Below are positions 28,876 to 37,553 of a stretch of 64,000 nucleotides of DNA, one piece after another. The translations under genes and the position numbers were made by a program. The stretch covers positions 372,001 to 436,000 of the forward strand of contig NZ_BBNN01000018.1 of assembly GCF_000829695.1 (NCBI RefSeq). Direction: 5' to 3'. This DNA is from Streptomyces sp. NBRC 110035 (GTDB taxonomy: Bacteria > Actinomycetota > Actinomycetes > Streptomycetales > Streptomycetaceae). Positions within the stretch are counted from its first letter, which is position 1. Each line of letters opens with the position of its first letter. The notes under the pieces were generated by a model, which did no database searches, was not told where the DNA came from, and saw only the letters and a list, made by a program, of their open reading frames with translations.

Positions 28876-28964
28876 TCCCCCAGCCTGCCGTATCCATGGC
28901 GCGCCACGCCGTATTGGCGCATACGGTGGTTCCCGTGGACGACGATCGGAAGGGACGTACGGCG

Positions 28965-29459
28965 ATGAGCGACACCACGGACGGCGGCTCCACGCGGGCC
29001 GCGGACCTCGAGAAGACCGGGCCGGACACCTCCGCGCGCAAAGGCCCCGGTGCCCGGCGCGGCGGAGGCGACGCCGCCACCCGGGGCCGTACCACGATCG
29101 CCGACGGTGTCGTGGAGAAGATCGCGGGCCTCGCCGCGCGGGACGTGTTCGGCGTGCACGCCATGGGCAGCGGCCTGTCCCGGACCTTCGGAGCCGTGCG
29201 CGACCGGGTGCCGGGCGGATCGAAGTCGGTGACCCGCGGAGTGAAGGTTGAGGTCGGCGAGGTGCAGACCGCGCTCGACCTGGAGATCATCGTCGACTAC
29301 GGCGTCTCCATCGTCGACGTCGCCAAAGCCGTACGGGAGAACGTCGTCGCGGCGGTCGAGCGGATGACGGGCCTCGAGGTGGTCGAGGTCAACATCGCGG
29401 TGAGCGACGTGAAGCTGCCGGACGAGGAGGACGAGGAGTCGGAAAGCCGCCTCCAGTGA
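28965..29459 (+). CDS. Asp23/Gls24 family envelope stress response protein
   Basis: A 164-aa Asp23/Gls24 domain protein. A polar N-terminus is followed by the domain from RGRTTIADGVVEKIAGLAA to about residue 150, with VGEVQTALDLEIIVDYG as its central strands, and a very acidic tail (DEEDEESES). Asp23-type proteins are held at the membrane by AmaP in Firmicutes and are tied to envelope stress. The ATG at 28965 has a GAAGGGA site about 10 bp upstream. It heads a five-gene run ending with an AmaP-like protein. Confidence 0.85.
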   Translation: MSDTTDGGSTRAADLEKTGPDTSARKGPGARRGGGDAATRGRTTIADGVVEKIAGLAARDVFGVHAMGSGLSRTFGAVRDRVPGGSKSVTRGVKVEVGEVQTALDLEIIVDYGVSIVDVAKAVRENVVAAVERMTGLEVVEVNIAVSDVKLPDEEDEESESRLQ

Positions 29460-29547
29460 GGAACCGCGCGGCGAATGGGTGTCCCCGGCCGCGAGGACGG
29501 CGAACCGCCGAGGAGTTCGAGGAGTTCGAGGAGCTGAGGAGCGCACC

Positions 29548-29733
29548 ATGAGCATGGCCGTGGCCGGCATGATCGCCGGCATGGCACTGGGCTTCGCCGG
29601 ATACTTCGGCGGATTCGGTGCATTCTTGCTGGTGGCGGCCCTGGGCGCCATCGGTTTCGTTGTCGGGCGGTTCCTCGAGGGGGACCTGGAGTTCGGCGAC
29701 TTCCTCCGTCCCCGTGACCATCGGCGGCGGTGA
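29548..29733 (+). CDS. small glycine-rich membrane protein of the Asp23-AmaP cluster
   Basis: A 61-aa protein, hydrophobic through most of residues 3-41 (Gly/Ala-rich, enough for one long or two short helices), followed by a charged tail, FLEGDLEFGDFLRP. This is the size and layout of the DUF2273-like small membrane proteins found in amaP operons. The ATG follows a GAGGAG site within a run of GAGGAGTTC repeats at 29513-29536. Its stop overlaps the next gene's GTG (GTGA). Confidence 0.75.
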   Translation: MSMAVAGMIAGMALGFAGYFGGFGAFLLVAALGAIGFVVGRFLEGDLEFGDFLRPRDHRRR

Positions 29734-30125
29734 CCCCCGTGGGACCGGTGCGCACGGGGGAGGCCGAAGCCGGGGACGCCCCGGCCGTCGTGGAGCCGCG
29801 TGAGCGCGGTGCGACCAGGATCGCCGACCGGGTGGTCGCGAAGATCGCCTCCCAGGCGGCCCGCGAGGCGGTCGGACCGCTGCCCCCGGACGCCGAGGCA
29901 CCGTACGCCACGGTCGTCGTCCACCACGACGACACCGCGCGGGTCCGCGTCCATGTCGAACTCGGCTATCCCGGTGACATCGGCGGCCGGTGCGGAGAGG
30001 TGCGCCGACAGGTGACCGCACGGGTGTCCACGCTGGCGGGCATGCAGGTACCGGAAGTCGTCGTCCAGGTGGAGCGGCTGCATGTGGCGACGGCCCTCGA
30101 CACGGCCCTGGGGAGGACCCGATGA
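29730..30125 (+). CDS. second Asp23/Gls24-like protein
   Basis: A 131-aa protein whose core (ATRIADRVVAKIASQAAREAV, then ATVVVHHDDTARVRVHVELGYP, then VTARVSTLAGMQVPEVVVQVERL) matches the Asp23/Gls24 fold and the first gene of the cluster, though with low identity. It begins at GTG in a GTGA overlap with the small membrane gene and ends in an ATGA overlap with the next gene, so it is translationally coupled both ways. Confidence 0.75.
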   Translation: MTPVGPVRTGEAEAGDAPAVVEPRERGATRIADRVVAKIASQAAREAVGPLPPDAEAPYATVVVHHDDTARVRVHVELGYPGDIGGRCGEVRRQVTARVSTLAGMQVPEVVVQVERLHVATALDTALGRTR

Positions 30126-30751
30126 GCGGACCCGGTCCCGCCGAGGGGGCCACGGGCACCGTCCTGGAGAAGCCACCGCCGCCCGAGCCGGACGACGCGG
30201 CGGGCGCGGGCCCCCGTCGCTTCTGGTCGGCCCGCAGGATCCCCGCCGGCCTGCTCGCGCTGCTGCTCCTGGTGATCGTCGCCGCGTTCCTGTACGACAT
30301 CGCCGCGGTGCGCGCCGACCGGCCCGCGATGAGCTGGCGCCGGGAACTCGCCGACCAACTGGCCGGACGGCCCCTGGACGACTTCTGGGTACTGCTGGGC
30401 GCCGGAGTCGCCGCCCTCCTGGGGCTCTGGCTGCTCCTGCTGGCCCTCACCCCCGGGCTGCGGTCCCTGCTCCCGATGCGCTGCCCCCGCCCCGACGTCC
30501 GCGCCGGCCTCGACCGGGACGCGGCGGTGACGGTCCTGCGGGACCGGGCCGTGGAGGTCCCCGGGGTGCGGTCGGTACGCGTGCGGGTGACCCGCAGGCG
30601 GGCCGACGTCCGCGCGGTGTCGCACTTCCGTGAACTGGACGAGGTACGGGCCGACCTGCGCGCGGTGCTCGCCGACGCGGTCAGGGGCATGGCGCTGTCC
30701 CGGCCGCCCGTGTTGGCGGTACGGGTACGGCGTCCCGGCCGGAAGGGGTGA
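30122..30751 (+). CDS. two-helix membrane protein of the Asp23-AmaP cluster (DUF6286-like)
   Basis: A 209-aa protein. A Pro-rich cytosolic N-terminus precedes one hydrophobic helix (about residues 42-60, IPAGLLALLLLVIVAAFLYD) and a second (about 87-108). The C-terminal domain contains DRDAAVTVLRDRAVEVPGVRSVRVRVTRR, which resembles the Asp23-like region of AmaP. The ATG at 30122 overlaps the previous stop (ATGA). It probably anchors or partners the soluble Asp23 proteins. The family label is from recollection. Confidence 0.65.
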   Translation: MSGPGPAEGATGTVLEKPPPPEPDDAAGAGPRRFWSARRIPAGLLALLLLVIVAAFLYDIAAVRADRPAMSWRRELADQLAGRPLDDFWVLLGAGVAALLGLWLLLLALTPGLRSLLPMRCPRPDVRAGLDRDAAVTVLRDRAVEVPGVRSVRVRVTRRRADVRAVSHFRELDEVRADLRAVLADAVRGMALSRPPVLAVRVRRPGRKG

Positions 30752-31335
30752 GGGCGGTGCTCAGGATCGTCAACCGTGTCCTGCTCGGGATCGTGGGGCT
30801 GCTCCTGGTGGCCCTCGGCGGGGCCGTGCTGGCCGTCGGGCTGGGAGCACCGGCGCCGTCGTGGTGGCTGCACGACGGACGGCACGACGTGCTGCTGGAC
30901 GAGGCCGAGCAGACCCGGTGGCGGGACACGGGCTGGTGGTGGCCGGTCGTGATCGCCGCGCTCGCGGTCCTCGTCCTGCTCCTGCTGTGGTGGCTGGTCG
31001 CGGTGGTGCGCCGACGACGGCTCGCCGAGGTGTTCGTCGCCACCGGCGACGGCGACGAAGCGGTGCTGCGCGGCCGGGCGCTGGAGACCGTACTGGCCCA
31101 TGAGGCGGGCCGGCTGGACGGGGTCGGACAGGCCCACGTACGGCTGACCCGCCGCCGCGGCCTCCCGCGGACCCGCGTCCGCCTGCTCCTGGAACCCCAT
31201 GCCGACCCCGGCACCGTGCTGGACGGGTTCACCACCGGAGCCCTGACCCACGCCCGCGAGTCGACGGGCCTTGGCACCCTCCCGGCCGAGGTCCGCCTCC
31301 GGTCCGTCAAACACCGCCCGGAACGGGTCAGCTGA
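30748..31335 (+). CDS. AmaP-like alkaline-shock membrane anchor protein
   Basis: A 195-aa protein with two membrane helices (about residues 8-32 and 66-90, the second WPVVIAALAVLVLLLLWWLVAVV) and a basic cytosolic C-terminal domain. This is the layout of AmaP, the membrane anchor of Asp23. It starts at GTG in a GTGA overlap and ends the five-gene cluster. Sequence identity to firmicute AmaP is likely low, so the call rests on topology and context. Confidence 0.7.
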   Translation: MRAVLRIVNRVLLGIVGLLLVALGGAVLAVGLGAPAPSWWLHDGRHDVLLDEAEQTRWRDTGWWWPVVIAALAVLVLLLLWWLVAVVRRRRLAEVFVATGDGDEAVLRGRALETVLAHEAGRLDGVGQAHVRLTRRRGLPRTRVRLLLEPHADPGTVLDGFTTGALTHARESTGLGTLPAEVRLRSVKHRPERVS

Positions 31336-31521
31336 GCGCTCCGGCGGATTCCGTGGTGCCTCGTGCGGGTGAGGGATGCCCGGGTACGCCGCGTGCACCC
31401 GGTCGGAGTGCCGCAGGCGGGGTGGGCCGGTCGATGGCGTTCGCCGGACCTCACTGACGTCCGCCGCAGCCCACGGACGGCTTCGCCCTCCCCCGATGTT
31501 GGCTCAAAAGTCACTTTTCCT

Positions 31522-31556
31522 TAGTCGTTGACTATGGACATCACTATGCATACGCT
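31522..31556 (+). promoter_or_regulatory. promoter and operator of the pentose operon
   Basis: TTGACT (31528-31533), 17 bp, then TACGCT (31551-31556) makes a good vegetative-type promoter about 40 bp before the kinase start. The -35 lies within the perfect dyad TAGTC-GTT-GACTA (31522-31534), an apparent repressor site. The area is unusually AT-rich for this genome. The GntR protein at the end of the operon is the natural candidate repressor. Confidence 0.6.
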
Positions 31557-31597
31557 CCTTCATGTTCAGGGTTGTCCCTATGCAATGAGGTGGGTGC

Positions 31598-32518
31598 ATG
31601 GTCAAGGTTGCGGTTGTCGGAAGCTATGGAGCCGGGCTGACCATGCGGTTGCCCAGGTCGCCCGCCGCAGGCGAGACCGTCTCGGGCGGGGTGTTTTCCC
31701 CCGGCCCCGGGGGAAAGGGAAGCAACCAGGCCATCGGTGCCGCCCGACTCGGCGCAGAGGTCTCCCTGGTGACCGCCGTCGGCGATGACGACTTCGGGCG
31801 GGCCGCTCGCGCACTGTGGCAGGAGGAAGGTGTCGCGGCGGACCGTGTCCTGACGGCCGAAGCCCCGACGATGGTCGGATTCATCCTGGTCGAGCCGTCC
31901 GGGGAGAACCGCATCAGCATCGCCCCCGGTGCCCTGGACGAACTGGACGCGGCCGCCGTGGAGTCCTTCCGCGCCGAGATCGCCGCCGCCGACATCCTCG
32001 TGGTCTCCATGGAGATCCCCGAGGCGGCCGTGGCCGCGGCACTGCGCGCGGGCCGCGACGCGGGAACCCCGACTCTGCTCAACCCGGCACCCGCCCGCCG
32101 GCTGCCCGACGACCTCTGGCCGCTGATCGACGTGATCACCCCCAACCAGACCGAGGCTCCCGTGCTCCTCGGACTCCAGGAGGGGCACGGGCAGGACGAC
32201 GAGGAACTGGCGCGCCGTCTGTGCGCGCTCACCGGCGGTGCCGCGGTCCTGACCCGGGGAGACCAGGGAGCACTCGTCGTACAGGCGGGCGTCACGACAC
32301 GGATTCCGCCGCACCCGGCCAGGACCGTCGTCGACACCACCGGCGCGGGCGACTCCTTCACCGCCGCACTCGCCGTCACCCTCGCCGAGGGGCGCTCCCT
32401 CACCGAGGCGGCGCGCCTCGCCGGGGTCGCCGGCGCCCACGCCGTGACCATCGCCGGGGTCGTTCCCGCACTGCCGACCCGAGACCAGCTGAATGCCCTG
32501 ATTGGAACCGACCGATGA
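31598..32518 (+). CDS. rbsK: ribokinase-family sugar kinase
   Basis: A PfkB/ribokinase family kinase (306 aa) phosphorylating ribose or a related pentose. FSPGPGGKGSNQAIGAARLGA is the N-terminal signature (GGKGxNQA) and VVDTTGAGDSFTAALA is the C-terminal one, containing the catalytic Asp of GAGD. Unusually, the segment after the first strand reads SYGAGLTMRLPR rather than the common GSxNxD substrate motif, so sugar specificity may differ from standard RbsK. It heads the operon and its stop overlaps the permease start (ATGA). Confidence 0.88.
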   Translation: MVKVAVVGSYGAGLTMRLPRSPAAGETVSGGVFSPGPGGKGSNQAIGAARLGAEVSLVTAVGDDDFGRAARALWQEEGVAADRVLTAEAPTMVGFILVEPSGENRISIAPGALDELDAAAVESFRAEIAAADILVVSMEIPEAAVAAALRAGRDAGTPTLLNPAPARRLPDDLWPLIDVITPNQTEAPVLLGLQEGHGQDDEELARRLCALTGGAAVLTRGDQGALVVQAGVTTRIPPHPARTVVDTTGAGDSFTAALAVTLAEGRSLTEAARLAGVAGAHAVTIAGVVPALPTRDQLNALIGTDR

Positions 32519-33519
32519 CCACGACCACCGCGTCCGCGCAGCGGGAGTTCGCACTTCCCCTGCGCAGAATGCTGCACGCCCGTGAAGCCGGTGTCTTCGC
32601 CGCCCTCGTCCTGCTCTTCGTGCTGGGCAGCGTCCTCTCGCCGAGCTTCGCCCAGTCCGACAACCTGCTCTCGGTGGGTCAACAGGTCTCCCAGATGGGC
32701 ATCATGGCCATCGGCGTGACCTTCGTGATCCTCAACGGAGAGATCGACCTGTCCGTCGGTTCCACCTACGCCCTGTCGGCGATCTCGACCGGCATCCTGA
32801 TCTCGGACGGGTGGAGCTGGGTCTGGGCGGCACTCGTCGGTCTCGCTGTCGGCGCGGTGGCGGGACTGCTCAACGGCCTGGCGGTGGTCGTGCTCGGCGT
32901 GCCGTCGTTCATCGTCACCCTCGGCACGCTCAGCGTGTTCCGCGGTGTCGCGCTGCTCATCTCCGACGGCGCCCCGATCTCCCTCAGCTCCTCGCAGACG
33001 GGTGTCGCGGACTTCAACCTGCTGGGCCAGGGACTCCTGTTCGGCGTCATCCCGATGCAGTTCGTGTTCTTCGCCGTCATCGCCGTGGCCGGCGCGGTAC
33101 TGCTGTCCCGTTCCCGCTTCGGCTTCAACACCTACGCCGTCGGCGGAAACCAGGAGGCCGCCCGGCTCGTCGGCGTCGACGTCAAGCGGGTGAAGCTGAC
33201 CGCGTTCGTCCTCTCCGGATTCACCGCCGCACTCGCGGGAGTCCTCGGCCTGTCCTTCCTGTCCTACGTCCAGGGCGTCACCGGGCAGGGCATGGAACTC
33301 ACCGTGATCTCCGCGGTCATCATCGGCGGCGCGGCGTTGTTCGGCGGCTCCGGCACCATCTGGGGCACCGTCATCGGTGTCGCCTTCATCGGCCTGCTGC
33401 AGAACATCCTCAACGTCAAGGGGATCTCCTCCTTCTGGCAGACCGTCGTGACCGGACTGGTCATCGTCGCCGCAGTCGCCGCCGACACCTGGCAACGCCG
33501 GCGCAAGTCCCGCGCCTGA
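32515..33519 (+). CDS. rbsC: sugar ABC transporter permease (RbsC-like)
   Basis: A BPD_transp_2 permease (334 aa) with about 8-10 membrane helices, the membrane part of a ribose-type ABC importer. VTFVILNGEIDLSVGS is the typical conserved segment (normally ITGGIDLSVG), and YAVGGNQEAARLVGVDV is the EAA-like cytosolic loop that contacts the ATPase. The ATG at 32515 overlaps the kinase stop; the frame stays open far upstream within rbsK, and that part is artefactual. Confidence 0.9.
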   Translation: MTTTTASAQREFALPLRRMLHAREAGVFAALVLLFVLGSVLSPSFAQSDNLLSVGQQVSQMGIMAIGVTFVILNGEIDLSVGSTYALSAISTGILISDGWSWVWAALVGLAVGAVAGLLNGLAVVVLGVPSFIVTLGTLSVFRGVALLISDGAPISLSSSQTGVADFNLLGQGLLFGVIPMQFVFFAVIAVAGAVLLSRSRFGFNTYAVGGNQEAARLVGVDVKRVKLTAFVLSGFTAALAGVLGLSFLSYVQGVTGQGMELTVISAVIIGGAALFGGSGTIWGTVIGVAFIGLLQNILNVKGISSFWQTVVTGLVIVAAVAADTWQRRRKSRA

Positions 33520-33648
33520 CCGCCGCCTTCCTGTCCCGTCCAGACGCTCCCGCCCGCACACACCCGACCGGCCGCACGGCCGTGGCCGCCACGGAGCGCC
33601 CCGGCGGATCGCCGTCCCCACCGACACCCTGCGACAAAGGAGTCCCCC

Positions 33649-34668
33649 GTGTCCTCTCGTCCAACCCTCAGAAGCCTCGTCGCCGTTGCCACCGCCACCA
33701 CCGTTCTCGGTCTCACCGCCTGCGGCGCCGTCACCTCCACCGGCAGCGCGGCTTCCGACGGTGAGTTCAAGCTCGCCGCCCACGTTCAGCAGCGGATCGA
33801 CGACGGCAAGCCGCTGCGGATCAAGCTCAGTTACCACGACCCGTCCCTGGCCTTCGCCACGCCCATCGGCACGGGCATGAAGAAGGCGGGCGGGGAATTC
33901 GGTGTCGAGGCGAGCCTGATCGGGCCCACCGGCGGCGACGCGGCCAAGCAGGTCTCCGAGATCCAGACACTGCTGCAGCAGAAGGCCGTCGACGGCCTCG
34001 CCGTCTCCTCCGCGTCCAGCGATGCGCTCAAGCCCGTCATAGCCCAGGCCCACAAGGCCGGTGTCCCCGTCGTCTCCTTCAACACCGACAACCCGGACTC
34101 GGAACAGATGGGCTTCGTCGGCCAGGACCTCAAGGGTTCGGGCAAGGCTCAGGCCGAGCGGCTCCGTGAGGACCTCGGCGCGGACGCCAAGGGCAAGGTC
34201 GTCGTCTTCTCGGTGGACACCGGGGCCGGCTGGTCCCACGACCGGTTCAGCGGATTCAAGCAGGGACTGTCCGGGAGCGGCCTGGAAGTCGTCGGCCCGG
34301 TCAACGTCGGAAACGAGCCCAGTGCCGCGTACAACACCGTCGAGTCCACGATGTCCGGACAGTCCGGCGTCGTCGCCGTCGCGGGCCTCGACTGCTGTTC
34401 CACGACCGCCGCCGCCAAGTGGGTGGCGGGTGCGAAGAAGAAGGACACCATCACGGTCGGCGGTTTCGACCTGCTGCCGCAGACCGCTGAGTACCTCCGA
34501 AGCGGCGTGGTCGACTTCACGATCAGCCAGAACCCGACCGAGCAGGGCTACCAGGCCGTCAAGGTGCTCCACGACTTCCTGGACGAGGGCACGGAGATCA
34601 CCGGTGTGAACACCGGGGCCCAGTTCGTCACCCGGGACAACCTCGGCGAAGCGACGGTGGAGAAGTGA
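33649..34668 (+). CDS. rbsB: sugar-binding lipoprotein of the ABC importer (RbsB-like)
   Basis: A periplasmic-binding-protein-like lipoprotein (339 aa, peripla_BP_4 type). The signal peptide ends in the lipobox GLTAC with the lipidated Cys at residue 25. Mature domains follow with GDAAKQVSEIQTLLQQKAVDGL and VGFVGQDL-like (MGFVGQDLKGSG) segments typical of ribose and galactose binders. A Cys pair (LDCCS) at about residue 245 is unusual. The GTG start has an AAAGGAG site at good spacing. Its stop overlaps the ATPase start (GTGA). Confidence 0.9.
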   Translation: MSSRPTLRSLVAVATATTVLGLTACGAVTSTGSAASDGEFKLAAHVQQRIDDGKPLRIKLSYHDPSLAFATPIGTGMKKAGGEFGVEASLIGPTGGDAAKQVSEIQTLLQQKAVDGLAVSSASSDALKPVIAQAHKAGVPVVSFNTDNPDSEQMGFVGQDLKGSGKAQAERLREDLGADAKGKVVVFSVDTGAGWSHDRFSGFKQGLSGSGLEVVGPVNVGNEPSAAYNTVESTMSGQSGVVAVAGLDCCSTTAAAKWVAGAKKKDTITVGGFDLLPQTAEYLRSGVVDFTISQNPTEQGYQAVKVLHDFLDEGTEITGVNTGAQFVTRDNLGEATVEK

Positions 34669-36185
34669 CCGCCGCGCCCGAGGCCCCCACGGCCGTCGAG
34701 GTGCGCGGACTGTCCCGCAGCTTCGGCCCGGTGCGCGCCCTGTCCGACGTCTCCTTCGACGTCCCCGCCGGCGAGGTGACGGCGCTGCTCGGCGAGAACG
34801 GCGCGGGGAAGTCCACCCTGCTCAAGATCCTTGCCGGTCTCCAGCCGCCCAGCGGGGGCACCGTCACCGTCTTCGGAGAGCGGGTGACCTCCTTCGACCC
34901 CAGCACCATGCTCGACCGGCACGGCGTCGCGATCGTCCCCCAGGAGCTCTCACTGCTTCCCGACCGCAGCGTCGCGGAGAACGTTCTGAGCGGTATGGAA
35001 CCGGGACACCGGTGGTTCCCCTCCCGCAGCCGGATGACGGACCGCACCGCCGAGGTTCTGGCCCGCTTGGACCTGGCCGTGGACCCCGCCACGCCCGTCG
35101 GGTCGCTGGACCTGGCAACCCAGCAGCTCGTCGTCGTGGCCCGGTCCGTCGCCCGGGGCTGCCGGGTCCTGATCCTGGACGAGCCGACCGCGATGCTCAC
35201 TCCGGCCGAGGCCGAGCGACTGTTCACCCTGATGGCCGGCCTCAAGGAGGACGGCACCACCCTGTTGTACGTCTCCCACCGGATGCCGGAGGTCTTCCGG
35301 CTGGCCGATCGCATCGAAGTGCTGCGCGACGGTTCCCACGTCGCCTCCTGGCGGAACTCCGAGACAACCCCCGAACAGGCGGTCGCCGCCATGGTCGGCC
35401 GCCGCCTCGGCCACTTCGAGCGGCGCCCCGACCACCACCCCGACCCCGCCGTCACGCCCGCCCTGCGCGTGGACGGGCTGACCGGCCGCCGGCACCGGGA
35501 CGTGTCCCTGGAGATACGGCCCGGAGAGATCCTCGGTGTGGCCGGCCTGCCGGACTCCGGGCGGGTGGAGCTGCTGCACAACATCTTCGGCGGCGACCGC
35601 GGCACCGGTGGCTCGGTGGAACTCCTGGGCGAGCCCTACCGGCGACGCAACCCGATCGCCAGCGTCGGCCGCCGTCTGGCGTTCGTCCCCGGGGAGCGCC
35701 GCGCCCAGGGCCTGCTGACGACCATGAGCGTCGGCGACAACGTCGGCGCGCTGACCACGGAGCGGCTGAGCAGGTTCGGACTGCTCCACCGTCGGGCCCT
35801 CAACCGGCAGGCCACCGAACAGGCGCAGCTCATGCGGGTCAAGACCGCCACCATGGATCAGTCCATCACCAGCCTGTCCGGCGGCAACCAGCAGAAGGTG
35901 GTCCTCGGTCGCTGGCTGGCGATCGACCCGGCCGTGCTGATCCTCGACGAACCCACCCGCGGAGTGGACGTCGGAGCGAAGGCGGAGATCTACGAGCAGC
36001 TCTTCGCGCTCGCGGAGAAGGGCCTCGCGATTCTCTGCTCCTCCTCGGACCTGCCCGAACTGCTCACCCTGACCGACCGGATCGTGGTGATGAGCGAGGG
36101 CCGCGTCGCCGGCATCGTGCCGTCGGCCGAGGCGACCGAGGAATCGGTCATGACCCTGGCGACCGGAGCGGCGCCGGCCGCCTGA
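34665..36185 (+). CDS. rbsA: sugar ABC transporter ATP-binding protein (RbsA-like, two ABC domains)
   Basis: A duplicated ATPase (506 aa) that energises the importer. Domain 1 has GENGAGKST, a degenerate signature region (SLDLATQQLVVVARSV) and LILDEPTAMLT. Domain 2 has an altered Walker A (GLPDSGRVELL) but an intact signature LSGGNQQKVVLGRWL and LILDEPTRGVDVG. One degenerate site per protein is normal for RbsA/MglA. It starts at GTG 34665 in a GTGA overlap with rbsB. Confidence 0.92.
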   Translation: MTAAPEAPTAVEVRGLSRSFGPVRALSDVSFDVPAGEVTALLGENGAGKSTLLKILAGLQPPSGGTVTVFGERVTSFDPSTMLDRHGVAIVPQELSLLPDRSVAENVLSGMEPGHRWFPSRSRMTDRTAEVLARLDLAVDPATPVGSLDLATQQLVVVARSVARGCRVLILDEPTAMLTPAEAERLFTLMAGLKEDGTTLLYVSHRMPEVFRLADRIEVLRDGSHVASWRNSETTPEQAVAAMVGRRLGHFERRPDHHPDPAVTPALRVDGLTGRRHRDVSLEIRPGEILGVAGLPDSGRVELLHNIFGGDRGTGGSVELLGEPYRRRNPIASVGRRLAFVPGERRAQGLLTTMSVGDNVGALTTERLSRFGLLHRRALNRQATEQAQLMRVKTATMDQSITSLSGGNQQKVVLGRWLAIDPAVLILDEPTRGVDVGAKAEIYEQLFALAEKGLAILCSSSDLPELLTLTDRIVVMSEGRVAGIVPSAEATEESVMTLATGAAPAA

Positions 36186-36218
36186 GTCCCGTCCTCCCCA
36201 CCCTGGAAAGGAACGACC

Positions 36219-36674
36219 ATGAAACGACACGGCATCCTCAACGCCGAACTGAGCGGGGCCCTGGCCACCCTCGGCCACACCGACCTGCTGCTGGTCGTCG
36301 ACGCGGGCTTCCCCGTCCCCCGGGACGCCCACCGCATCGACCTGGCGGTCGCGGAGAACCTTCCGGACCTGCGGACCGTGCTCGGACTGATCGCCGACGA
36401 GCTGGTCGTCGAGGGGGTGGTGCGGGCCGAGGACGTCCCCACCCGGCACCCCCGGCTCGACGCATGGCTGCGCGAGAGGTTCTCCGGCGCCGAGTTCACC
36501 ACCCGTCCGCACACCGAGGTCCTCGGCGAACTGGCGCGTCGGGCCAAGGTCGTCGTCCGCACCGGCGCTTTCGAACCCTGGGGCAACATCGGCCTGTTCT
36601 GTGGCGTCGACGCCCCCCGCTGGTTCGACAAGGAGGACGTGGAGGCCCCTCCGGAGTACGCCTCCAGGCTCTGA
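36219..36674 (+). CDS. rbsD: D-ribose pyranase
   Basis: RbsD (151 aa) interconverts pyranose and furanose forms of ribose before phosphorylation. MKRHGILNAELSGALATLGH is the family N-terminus with its catalytic His near residue 20. RTGAFEPWGNIGLFCGV is the conserved C-terminal segment. Slightly longer than E. coli RbsD. It follows rbsA by 33 bp with a GAAAGGA site. Confidence 0.93.
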   Translation: MKRHGILNAELSGALATLGHTDLLLVVDAGFPVPRDAHRIDLAVAENLPDLRTVLGLIADELVVEGVVRAEDVPTRHPRLDAWLRERFSGAEFTTRPHTEVLGELARRAKVVVRTGAFEPWGNIGLFCGVDAPRWFDKEDVEAPPEYASRL

Positions 36675-36747
36675 TCCCCAGGATCCGACGTCGTGGGCGC
36701 AGGACCGTTCCGCAGCCCGCACCACCCCCACCCTCAGGAGAGAATCC

Positions 36748-37464
36748 GTGTCCGAGACAGTGACGACCCCCTCCGCCGAGCTGACGCTCGGCCCGGCCGA
36801 GCTGGCCCCCTACATCCAGCACACCCGTATCGAGTCCGATGCCACCCGCGACGACATGGTGGCCCACGCGCAGGAGACCGTCACCTACGGCTTCAACGCC
36901 GCGATGGTCCCTGCCTCCTGGCTCCCCGTCGTGGTCGCCGAACTGCGCGGCACCGGCATCGGCGTCGCCTCCGCCCTGGACTTCCCCACGGTGGGCGTCA
37001 TGACCAGCGCGGGCAAGGCGGCCGAAGCGGCCGAGATAGCCCGGCTCGGCGCCACCCAGCTCGACATCGGCGTGCAGGTCGGCTGGCTCAGGAGCGGCAA
37101 GTACGATGAGTTCCGGGAGGACATCGCGGGCGTGGTCCGTGCTTTCGGCGGCCCCGTCAAGGTCATGCTGGAACTGCCGTTGCTCAGCGCGGAGGAGAAG
37201 GAGGCCGCCGTCGAACTGGCCATGGAGGCCGGCGCGGCCTACCTCAAGAACGCCAGCAGCGGGCAGATCGAGACGGCAGGCCCGGAAAGCGTCCGCTACC
37301 TTGTCGACCGGGCCCGTGACGGCGTCCGGGTGAAGGCGTCGGGTTCCATCAAGTCCTACCGTCAGTCCCTGGAACTTCTGCGTGCCGGAGCCTCGTTGCT
37401 CGGTACGAGTGCCGGGAAGGCGATCGTCACCGGCACCGGCGACGGTTCCACCGTCAGCTACTGA
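36748..37464 (+). CDS. deoC: deoxyribose-phosphate aldolase (DeoC/LacD family)
   Basis: A class I aldolase (238 aa) splitting 2-deoxyribose-5-phosphate into acetaldehyde and glyceraldehyde-3-phosphate. Catalytic residues expected for DeoC are retained: the Asp in QLDIGVQVGWLRSGKYDE, the Schiff-base Lys in AAYLKNASSG and the second Lys in GVRVKASGSIKS. Surrounding motifs are divergent (LKNASSGQ instead of VKTSTGF), so the substrate may not be standard. The GTG at 36748 has a CAGGAGAG site. Its place in a pentose operon supports a deoxysugar or related substrate. Confidence 0.82.
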   Translation: MSETVTTPSAELTLGPAELAPYIQHTRIESDATRDDMVAHAQETVTYGFNAAMVPASWLPVVVAELRGTGIGVASALDFPTVGVMTSAGKAAEAAEIARLGATQLDIGVQVGWLRSGKYDEFREDIAGVVRAFGGPVKVMLELPLLSAEEKEAAVELAMEAGAAYLKNASSGQIETAGPESVRYLVDRARDGVRVKASGSIKSYRQSLELLRAGASLLGTSAGKAIVTGTGDGSTVSY

Positions 37465-37495
37465 CCAGCCGCCGACCGGCTGTGACCGACCAGCC

Positions 37496-37529
37496 GCCGT
37501 GCCCCGGCCTCCCTCGGCCGGGGCACGGC
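37496..37529 (+). terminator. terminator of the pentose operon
   Basis: GCCGTGCCCCGGCC pairs perfectly with GGCCGGGGCACGGC over a 6-nt loop (TCCCTC). It lies 32 bp after the deoC stop and 24 bp before the GntR gene, so the regulator is likely expressed partly by read-through or from its own promoter. Confidence 0.82.
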
Positions 37530-37553
37530 GTATCCACCGTGGAGAGGAGACGT

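Noticed and set aside
28236..28964. Open frame extending the first Asp23 gene upstream by 243 codons
   Set aside because: It is antisense to the divergent Asp23-like gene, is Pro/Arg-rich without homology, and a good start with ribosome-binding site exists at 28965.
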